From: DATHRK01 sp035513295
Lineage (GTDB): Bacteria > Gemmatimonadota > Gemmatimonadetes > Longimicrobiales > RSA9
Reading direction: 5' to 3'
Assembly (NCBI GenBank): GCA_035513295.1
Contig: DATKCH010000094.1
Coordinates: 1-10,585, forward strand
DNA length: 10,585 bases
The notes beneath the pieces were generated by a model that worked only from the letters and a program-made list of their open reading frames with translations, made no database searches and was not told the origin of the DNA. The number at the start of each line of letters is the position of its first letter. The first letter of the stretch is position 1. The translations under genes and the position numbers were made by a program. Below are positions 1 through 5,355 of this stretch, piece after piece.

Positions 1-30
1 GCGGCCCGCATCCTGCGCCCCCCCGCTCGG

Positions 31-59
31 TTGACCCGCGATACCCCCATATCTAACTT
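31..59 (+). promoter_or_regulatory. Candidate sigma-70-type promoter of the nuo operon
   Basis: TTGACC at 31-36 matches five of six bases of the -35 consensus. After a 17-base spacer comes TAACTT at 54-59, which fits the relaxed TAnnnT -10 pattern common in high-GC bacteria. Transcription would then start near base 66, giving a leader of roughly 37 bases before nuoA. This AT-richer patch is the only likely promoter in the leader. It is a consensus match only; the -10 element is weak and no start site is known. Confidence 0.5.
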
Positions 60-71
60 CCGGCGCGGTAT

Positions 72-87
72 CGTGAACGATTTCACA
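72..87. promoter_or_regulatory. CRP/FNR-family-like operator (GTGA-N6-TCAC)
   Basis: The bases CGTGAACGATTTCACA contain GTGA (73-76), six spacer bases and TCAC (83-86). They match 9 of the 10 defined positions of TGTGA-N6-TCACA, the site of E. coli CRP and of actinobacterial Crp/GlxR proteins. Arms GTGAA and TTCAC are perfectly complementary. The dyad lies between the candidate -10 box and the nuoA start, at about +6 to +21 of the predicted transcript, where a bound protein would be expected to hinder transcription. No regulator gene is in the window, so the cognate protein is unknown. Confidence 0.45.
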
Positions 88-102
88 AGCTCATAACGCC
101 CG

Positions 103-459
103 ATGGCAGACGCATACATCCCGGTCCTGATCCTGCTCGGGATCTCCGCCCTCCAGGCGGTGGGGATGGTCGTGGCGTCGCAGGTGCTGAGCACGCACCG
201 GCCGACCGCGATCAAGTCGGCGCCGTACGAATCGGGGATGATCCCGCTCGGGTCCACGCGCGAGCGCTTCTCCGTCAAGTTCTACCTGGTCGCGATCCTG
301 TTCATCATCTTCGACATCGAAACCGTCTTCCTGATCCCGTGGGCGGTGCGCTTCCGTGAGCTGGGGATGTTCGGGTTCGTCGAGATGCTGGTGTTCATCG
401 CGGTCCTGGCGGTCGGGCTGATCTACATCTGGAAGAAGGGAGCGCTCGAGTGGCAGTAG
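103..459 (+). CDS. nuoA: NADH-quinone oxidoreductase subunit A
   Basis: Small membrane subunit of complex I at the junction of the membrane arm with the Q-module. The 118 residues form three predicted transmembrane helices (about 6-28, 58-80 and 88-110). Between helices 1 and 2 is the family loop signature PYESGMIPLGSTRERF (41-56), and helix 2 contains FDIE with the conserved acidic residues D71 and E73. Length matches the family (about 115-150). The ATG start is well fixed, because an in-frame TAA at 94-96 lies only two codons upstream. No clear Shine-Dalgarno sequence precedes it. It is the first gene of the operon, and its last 10 bases overlap nuoB. Confidence 0.97.
   Translation: MADAYIPVLILLGISALQAVGMVVASQVLSTHRPTAIKSAPYESGMIPLGSTRERFSVKFYLVAILFIIFDIETVFLIPWAVRFRELGMFGFVEMLVFIAVLAVGLIYIWKKGALEWQ
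438..442 (+). promoter_or_regulatory. Ribosome binding site that fixes the nuoB GTG start
   Basis: GGGAG inside the end of nuoA lies 7 bases before GTG at 450. This supports the 10-base overlap with nuoA. The next in-frame candidate, GTG at 474, would remove the conserved GAPEWVTTR start of NuoB. Confidence 0.6.
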
Positions 460-1088
460 GGGCCCCAGAGTGGGTGACGACCAGGCTGGACTATGTGGTG
501 AACTGGGCGCGCCGGAGCTCGCTGTGGCCGATGCCCTTCGGCACCGCGTGCTGCGCGATCGAGATGATGGCGTCGGCGGCGTCGAAGTACGACCTGGCGC
601 GCTTCGGGATGGAGCGCATGTCGTTCTCGCCGCGGCAGGCCGACCTGTTCATCTGCGCGGGCCGCGTCAGCTACAAGATGGCGCCGGTGCTGCGCAAGAT
701 CTGGGACCAGATGCCGCAGCCGAAGTGGTGCATCTCGATGGGCGCGTGCGCGTCCTCGGGCGGGGTGTTCGACGCCTACTCGATGGTCCAGGGGATCGAC
801 ACCATCATGCCCGTGGACGTCTACGTCCCCGGCTGCCCGCCGCGGCCGGAAGGGCTGATCCACGGCATCCTGATGCTGCACGAGAAGATCAAGGGCGAGT
901 CGGTGACCGACCGCGAGCTGCACGAGCGGCTGCGCGCGGAGGACCCCGAGAAGGTCGGGCGCGCCGCGCTGCCCGACGAGGCGATCAACGAGCTGGCCAA
1001 GCCCTTCGGCAACTCCACCACCCAGAACAAGCCCAGCGGGATGGTCGCCACGAAGGCCCTCGAGCGCCCCCGCGACCGCAAGCCGTGA
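450..1088 (+). CDS. nuoB: NADH-quinone oxidoreductase subunit B (cluster N2)
   Basis: Peripheral Q-module subunit that carries [4Fe-4S] cluster N2, the last electron carrier before quinone. The 212-residue protein has the N2 ligands C34 and C35 (GTACCAIE), C100 (MGACASSGG) and C129 (VPGCPPRPEG). The spacings of 66 and 29 residues equal those of E. coli NuoB (C63/C64, C129, C158). After the conserved core (about 5-155) comes a charged tail of some 55 residues, common but variable in the family. The GTG start overlaps nuoA by 10 bases. After the stop there is a gap of 21 bases to nuoC, the longest intergenic gap in the window. Confidence 0.98.
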   Translation: MAVGAPEWVTTRLDYVVNWARRSSLWPMPFGTACCAIEMMASAASKYDLARFGMERMSFSPRQADLFICAGRVSYKMAPVLRKIWDQMPQPKWCISMGACASSGGVFDAYSMVQGIDTIMPVDVYVPGCPPRPEGLIHGILMLHEKIKGESVTDRELHERLRAEDPEKVGRAALPDEAINELAKPFGNSTTQNKPSGMVATKALERPRDRKP

Positions 1089-1109
1089 TCGCACGGAGCC
1101 GCTGACGCC

Positions 1110-1796
1110 ATGGCCGACGACAAGCGCTTCGACGACGCGCTCGACGAGCTCGAGCAGCGCCCGGCCACCGAGGGCCCGGAGAAGCCCGCGCCCGAGCCCG
1201 GCCCCGCCGGCGAGGAGCCCCCGCCGGTCGCCGCGCTGCGCGCCGAGTTCGGCGACGCGGTACTGCGCCACGAGGTGCACGCGAAGGGCGAGCACGTCGT
1301 CTTCGTGGACCCCGCGCGCGTGCGCGAGATGCTCGGCTGGCTGCGCGACGAGGAGGGCCAGGAGTTCGACTTCCTGCTCGACCTCACCGCGGTGGACTAC
1401 GGCGGCGGGCGCCCGATCCAGATCGTCTACCAGCTCTACTCGCACCGGCGCGGCGGGATGCTTCGAGTGAAGGCCGAGCTGCCGCTCGATGCGCTCGAGA
1501 TAGCGTCCGTGACGCCCATCTGGTCGGGCGCCAACTGGCTCGAGCGCGAGGTCTACGACATGTTCGGCGTGACCTTCCGCGGCCACCCCGATCTGCGCCG
1601 CATCCTCATGCAGGAGAACTACGCCGAGGGCCACCCGCTGCGGAAGGACTTCCCGCTGCGCGGCCGCTTCACGCGCGCCGAGCAGACGCGCAGGGCGCTC
1701 GCGATGGAGGTCGAGGACTACTACATCCCGTCCGAGCTGGACGTGGTCCAGCGGGCGCACGACCACGCCGCCGCCGAAGCCCGGGAGGACGCGTGA
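1110..1796 (+). CDS. nuoC: NADH-quinone oxidoreductase subunit C (30 kDa subunit)
   Basis: Peripheral Q-module scaffold subunit, encoded as a separate gene and not fused to nuoD as in E. coli. The 228-residue protein carries the 30-kDa-subunit signature EREVYDMFG (145-153) followed by GHPDLRRIL. It ends in a basic and acidic stretch containing KDFPLRG, typical of the family. The first 40 or so residues are an acidic, Pro/Glu-rich, probably disordered leader (EKPAPEPGPAGEEPPP); the folded domain begins around residue 41. GGAG at 1095-1098, 11 bases before the ATG, is a modest ribosome site. The stop TGA overlaps the nuoD GTG by four bases (GTGA). Confidence 0.97.
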   Translation: MADDKRFDDALDELEQRPATEGPEKPAPEPGPAGEEPPPVAALRAEFGDAVLRHEVHAKGEHVVFVDPARVREMLGWLRDEEGQEFDFLLDLTAVDYGGGRPIQIVYQLYSHRRGGMLRVKAELPLDALEIASVTPIWSGANWLEREVYDMFGVTFRGHPDLRRILMQENYAEGHPLRKDFPLRGRFTRAEQTRRALAMEVEDYYIPSELDVVQRAHDHAAAEAREDA

Positions 1797-3064
1797 CGCG
1801 CACCGTCGAGTACGAGATCTCGCGCGCGCCCGAGCTGGGCATCGCCGGCCGGCCCGTGCACGTCCCCGCGTTCCCGCGCGGCGTGGACCCGGAGCTGCAC
1901 GGCGAGCGCATGCTCATCAACGTCGGCCCCCAGCACCCCGCCACCCATGGCGTGCTGCGGCTCGTGCTGGAGCTCGACGGCGAGACGGTGATCCGCTGCA
2001 TCCCGCACATCGGCTACCTGCACTCCAGCTTCGAGAAGCTCGGCGAGTACCGCACCTGGAACCAGATCGTCCCGCTCACCGACCGGATGGACTACCTGGC
2101 GCCGCTGATCTATAACTGCGCCTACGTGATGGCGGTCGAGAACCTCATGGGGATCGAGGTGACCGAGCGCTGCAAGGTCTTCCGCGTCGCCCTGATGGAG
2201 CTGGACCGGATCTTCAGCCACCTGCTGTGGCTCGGCACCACCGCCATCGACATCGGCGCGTTCACGCCGTTCCTGTACACGTTCCAGGAGCGCGAGCGCA
2301 TCCACCTCCTGCACGAGGAGTACACGGGCGCGCGCATCACCACCTCGGCGACGCGCGTGGGTGGGATGATGGCCGAGGTCCCCGACGGCTTCCTCGACAA
2401 CGTTCGGCACTTCGCGGACACCCTCCCGAAGACGCTCGACGAGGTCGACACGCTGCTGCACAACAACCAGATCTGGATCGGCCGCAACCAGGACATCGGC
2501 GCCATCGGGGCGCAGGACGCGATCGCCGCGGGGCTCACCGGGCCCAACCTGCGCGCGTCCGGGGTCGACTACGACGTCCGCAAGGACCGCCCGTACTACG
2601 ACTACGAGACCTACGACTTCGAGGTCCCGCTGGGCGAGCACGGCGACTGCTACGACCGCTTCATGGTGCGCATGGAGGAGATGCGCCAGTCGCTGCTGAT
2701 CCTGCACCAGGCGCTCGACCGCCTCCCCGACGGGCCGATGAACGTGGACGACCCACGCGTCATCCTGCCCTCGAAGACCGCGTGCATGAACGACATGGAG
2801 TCCATGATCCACCACTTCAAGGTGGTCATGGAGGGCGTCGAGGCGCCGGTCGGCGAGAGCTGGACCAGCGTCGAGAGCTCCAAGGGCGAGCTGGGCATGT
2901 ACGTCGTCAGCGACGGCGGCTCCAAGCCGGTCCGCTGGCGCGTGCGCGGGCCCAGCTTCGTCAACCTGTCGGCGCTGCCCGCGATGGTCGAGGGGCACCT
3001 GCTCAGCGATGTGATCGCGGTGAACGCGAGCCTGGACATCGTGCTCGGGGAGATCGACCGGTGA
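1793..3064 (+). CDS. nuoD: NADH-quinone oxidoreductase subunit D (49 kDa subunit)
   Basis: Forms, with NuoB and NuoH, the quinone-binding chamber of complex I; it is related to the large subunit of NiFe hydrogenases but lacks the metal cysteines. The 423-residue protein contains GPQHPATHG (45-53) and RMDYL (98-102). By spacing from T. thermophilus Nqo4 (H38, Y87), the quinone head-group ligands are H52 and Y101. Other 49-kDa signatures include ERIHLLHEEYTGAR near 175 and the C-terminal LGEIDR. The GTG start overlaps the nuoC stop by four bases and has GGGAGG at 1783-1788, four bases upstream. The four-base overlap with nuoE at the far end suggests translational coupling. Confidence 0.98.
   Translation: MTRTVEYEISRAPELGIAGRPVHVPAFPRGVDPELHGERMLINVGPQHPATHGVLRLVLELDGETVIRCIPHIGYLHSSFEKLGEYRTWNQIVPLTDRMDYLAPLIYNCAYVMAVENLMGIEVTERCKVFRVALMELDRIFSHLLWLGTTAIDIGAFTPFLYTFQERERIHLLHEEYTGARITTSATRVGGMMAEVPDGFLDNVRHFADTLPKTLDEVDTLLHNNQIWIGRNQDIGAIGAQDAIAAGLTGPNLRASGVDYDVRKDRPYYDYETYDFEVPLGEHGDCYDRFMVRMEEMRQSLLILHQALDRLPDGPMNVDDPRVILPSKTACMNDMESMIHHFKVVMEGVEAPVGESWTSVESSKGELGMYVVSDGGSKPVRWRVRGPSFVNLSALPAMVEGHLLSDVIAVNASLDIVLGEIDR
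3047..3052 (+). promoter_or_regulatory. Ribosome binding site that fixes the nuoE GTG start
   Basis: GGGGAG near the end of nuoD lies 8 bases before GTG 3061. The frame is open far upstream, so this site and the GTGA overlap are what decide the start. Confidence 0.6.
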
Positions 3065-3981
3065 GCGAAGTCCGCAACCCGGGCTGGGCGGGGGAGACCG
3101 GCGCGTTCGAGGTCCTGTCCGAGGGCGACGTGCGGGGCACCGCGTACGTGGGCCGGCGCCCGCTCGAGGGCGGCGCCCCCGGGGCCGCGCCGTCCTACCC
3201 CTACCAGCTCGCCGAGCGCGACCCCGACGCGCCGCTCTTCGAGGGCCCGTACCGTGAGCGCCTCGGGAAGATCCTGTCGCGCTACCCCGACGCGCGCGCC
3301 GCGCTGCTGCCCGTGCTCAACATGGCGCAGGAGGTGCGCGGCCACGTCTCGCCCGAGACCATGGACGAGGTCGCCGAGCTGCTCGGGCTGGCGCCCGCCG
3401 AGGTGCGCGGCGTCGCGACGTTCTACACGATGTACAACCGCCGCCCCGTCGGCCGGTACCTGATACAGGTCTGCACCAACGTGAGCTGCAACCTGTGCGG
3501 GGCCGACGACGTCGCGGCGCGCTTCCTGACCGAGACGGGGACCGCGCCGGGCGAGATCAGCGAGGACGGCCTCTTCACCGTGATCGAGGCGGAGTGCCTG
3601 GGCGCGTGCGGCTTCCCGACCGCCGTGCAGATCAACAACCGCTACTTCGAGAACGTGGACGCCGACGCGGTGCCCGCGATCCTCGAGCGGCTGCGCGCGG
3701 AGGGGCTGAGCACGCCGCAGGAGCCGCGGCCGGGCTCGGGGAACGGGCGGGGTCGCGCGACGGTTGAGGCCGTCGTGTCCGCGGGCACGCCCGCGGGGAG
3801 CGGCGCCCCCGGCGCCGATAGCGGCGCGCGCCACGTTTCCGCGGAAACGCGTGACAGGGCGGCAAGCGACGAGGCGGCCGGAGGCGATAGCGATTCGCGC
3901 CACGTTTCCGCGGAAACGCCGCGCTCGGACTCCGGCGCGCATCAGGATCGCGCGCAGCCCGCCGACGGGGAGTCCGCCTGA
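3061..3981 (+). CDS. nuoE: NADH-quinone oxidoreductase subunit E (cluster N1a), with long low-complexity tail
   Basis: Thioredoxin-like [2Fe-2S] subunit of the NADH-oxidising module, paired with NuoF. The N1a ligands are C138, C143, C179 and C183 (CTNVSC and ECLGACG), with the same spacings (5, 36, 4) as E. coli C92/C97/C133/C137. The core covers about residues 55-217. At 306 residues it is much longer than E. coli NuoE (166), with roughly 50 extra N-terminal residues and a C-terminal tail of about 88 residues (219-306). The tail is Ala/Gly/Ser/Asp-rich, with the peptide RHVSAET twice (257-263, 280-286). GTG at 3061 is chosen because it overlaps the nuoD stop as GTGA and has GGGGAG at 3047-3052. 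Its stop shares one base with the nuoF ATG. Confidence 0.95.
   Translation: MSEVRNPGWAGETGAFEVLSEGDVRGTAYVGRRPLEGGAPGAAPSYPYQLAERDPDAPLFEGPYRERLGKILSRYPDARAALLPVLNMAQEVRGHVSPETMDEVAELLGLAPAEVRGVATFYTMYNRRPVGRYLIQVCTNVSCNLCGADDVAARFLTETGTAPGEISEDGLFTVIEAECLGACGFPTAVQINNRYFENVDADAVPAILERLRAEGLSTPQEPRPGSGNGRGRATVEAVVSAGTPAGSGAPGADSGARHVSAETRDRAASDEAAGGDSDSRHVSAETPRSDSGAHQDRAQPADGESA
3816..3850. repeat. 35-bp direct repeat, copy 1, containing a perfect 16-bp palindrome
   Basis: This unit is identical to 3885-3919 except for three consecutive bases (3824-3826). It contains CGTTTCCGCGGAAACG (3834-3849), which equals its own reverse complement over all 16 bases. The arms GTTTC and GAAAC, four bases apart, have the layout of ParB parS sites (GTTTCACGTGAAAC), though the central bases differ. 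It lies in the nuoE coding tail, where it encodes HVSAET. Confidence 0.85.
3885..3919. repeat. 35-bp direct repeat, copy 2, containing the same 16-bp palindrome
   Basis: Second copy, offset by exactly 69 bases (23 codons), so the nuoE reading frame is kept. The palindrome is at 3903-3918. The sequence between the copies and beyond 3919 is unrelated. The palindrome is unchanged while part of the flank differs. Confidence 0.85.
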
Positions 3982-5351
3982 TGGCCTACCCCTACGAGCA
4001 CCCCTCCGAGACCCGCGTCCTCAGCACGCATTTCGGCGAGCCGCGCGCGCGCGCGCTGTCCTTCTGGCGCGAGCACGGCGGCTACGACGCGCTTAAGAAG
4101 GCGCTCGAAATGGGGCCCGAGGCGGTCGTCGAGACGGTCAAGGAGAGCGGGCTGCGGGGCAGGGGGGGCGCCGGCTTCCCGACCGGCGTGAAGTGGAGCT
4201 TCATGCCCCGGGAGAAGGACGGCCCGCACTACCTGCTGATCAACGCGGACGAGTCCGAGCCGGGCGCGTTCAAAGACCGCGAGCTGCTCCGCTGGACGCC
4301 GCACCAGATGCTCGAGGGCGCGCTCATCGGCGCGTTCGCGATCCGCGCCGAGCACGTCTACGTCTACATCCGAGGCGAGTTCTTCGAGCCCGCGCAGGTG
4401 GTCGCGCGCGCGGTCGAGGAGATCTACGAGGCGGGCATCGCGGGCGACGACGTGATGGGCTCCGGGCACGCGATCGACGTCACGGTGCACTGCGGCGCGG
4501 GTGCCTACATCTGCGGCGAGGAGACCGCGCTCATGAACTCGCTGGAGGGCCGGCGCGGCCAGCCGCGGGTGAAGCCGCCGTTCCCCGCGGCGGTGGGCGC
4601 GTTCGGCAGGCCCACGACGATCAACAACGTCGAGACGCTGTGCGCGATCCCGCACATCGTCACCCACGGCGGCCAGTGGTACCGGCAGTGGGGGACCGAG
4701 AAGAGCCCGGGCACCAAGCTCTTCAACATGTCCGGGCACCTCGAGCGGCGCGGCAACTATGAGCTGCCGCTGGGCTTCAACCTGAAGGAGCTGCTCTACG
4801 ACGTGTGCGGCGGCATCCCGAACGGGCGCTCGCTCAAGGCGGTCATCCCGGGCGGCAGCTCGGTGCCGATCCTGTCGGCCGACGAGATCGACATCCCAAT
4901 GCACTACGAGGGCGTCATCGAGGCGGGCAGCATGCTGGGCACCGCGTCGGTCATCGTGATGGACGACGCGACCGACATCATCAAGCAGGTGCGCCGCATC
5001 GTGGACTTCTACGCGCACGAGAGCTGCGGCCAGTGCACGCCCTGCCGCGAGGGCACGACCTGGGTCGCCAAGATCATGTGGCGCATCGAGCACGGGCGCG
5101 GGACCATGGCGGACTTGGACACCCTCGTCGAGCTCAGCAGGAACATGATCGGGACGACCATCTGCGTGCTCAGCGACTCGGCCGCGGCGCCGGTGCTGAG
5201 CTCGCTCGAGAAGTTCCGTGACGACTACCTGGCGCGCATACCGAAGACGCGTCTTCCGGCCCCGGGACCCGCCGAGGGCGCGGGCGCCCCGGCGGCGCTC
5301 GCGGCCGGCGACCCGGCGGGCGCGCCGGCGCACGCCGCGGTGGAGGCGTAG
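3981..5351 (+). CDS. nuoF: NADH-quinone oxidoreductase subunit F (NADH and FMN binding, cluster N3)
   Basis: Catalytic subunit that oxidises NADH at FMN and passes electrons to [4Fe-4S] cluster N3. The 456-residue protein has the glycine-rich nucleotide motif RGRGGAGFPTG (59-69), the FMN/NADH motif NADESEPG (88-95) with FKDR, and GAGAYICGEETAL (172-184). The N3 ligands are C349, C352 and C355 (ESCGQCTPCREG) and C395 (GTTIC). The core ends near residue 426. About 30 further residues form an Ala/Pro/Gly-rich tail, likely disordered. GGGGAG at 3967-3972, 8 bases before the ATG, and the one-base TGATG overlap with nuoE support this start. Confidence 0.98.
   Translation: MAYPYEHPSETRVLSTHFGEPRARALSFWREHGGYDALKKALEMGPEAVVETVKESGLRGRGGAGFPTGVKWSFMPREKDGPHYLLINADESEPGAFKDRELLRWTPHQMLEGALIGAFAIRAEHVYVYIRGEFFEPAQVVARAVEEIYEAGIAGDDVMGSGHAIDVTVHCGAGAYICGEETALMNSLEGRRGQPRVKPPFPAAVGAFGRPTTINNVETLCAIPHIVTHGGQWYRQWGTEKSPGTKLFNMSGHLERRGNYELPLGFNLKELLYDVCGGIPNGRSLKAVIPGGSSVPILSADEIDIPMHYEGVIEAGSMLGTASVIVMDDATDIIKQVRRIVDFYAHESCGQCTPCREGTTWVAKIMWRIEHGRGTMADLDTLVELSRNMIGTTICVLSDSAAAPVLSSLEKFRDDYLARIPKTRLPAPGPAEGAGAPAALAAGDPAGAPAHAAVEA
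5342..5346 (+). promoter_or_regulatory. Ribosome binding site that fixes the nuoG ATG start
   Basis: GGAGG, 9 bases before ATG 5356, straddles the last codons of nuoF. The same frame is open back to an ATG at 5218, but that extension only re-reads the nuoF tail as arginine-rich sequence. Confidence 0.7.
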
Positions 5352-5355
5352 AGCG

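Noticed and set aside
1..34. Possible end of an upstream gene, stopping at TGA 32-34
   Set aside because: Only about ten codons are visible in that frame and they match nothing recognisable. The TGA is also part of the candidate -35 box.
70..81. Second overlapping dyad ATCGTGAACGAT in the leader
   Set aside because: The arms are only five bases and it overlaps the better CRP-type dyad. I could not match it to a known operator class.
423..1766. Long open frame on the minus strand opposite nuoB and nuoC (447 codons)
   Set aside because: It mirrors the real genes in a very GC-rich sequence where stops are rare. The product is rich in Arg, Ala, Val, His and Leu repeats with no recognisable domain, and the + strand genes are certain.
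2227..3060. Open frame upstream of and in frame with nuoE, running through nuoD
   Set aside because: It is an alternative-frame reading of nuoD, rich in Arg, His and Pro. The NuoE-like sequence begins only after the GTG at 3061.
3781..3816. Short GC-rich hairpins (for example GCGGGCACGCCCGC) in the nuoE tail
   Set aside because: Small GC inverted repeats are expected at this base composition. No downstream T-run or conserved context supports a function.
3834..3918. Twin palindromes read as a CRISPR array or a transcription terminator
   Set aside because: There are only two copies with no further spacers, no cas genes, and no T-run after either palindrome. They lie inside an intact reading frame followed directly by nuoF.
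5218..5355. Possible 46-codon N-terminal extension of nuoG from an upstream ATG
   Set aside because: The extension overlaps the nuoF coding end and reads as Arg-rich nonsense. ATG 5356 has GGAGG at good spacing and starts directly before the ferredoxin-like N1b domain.
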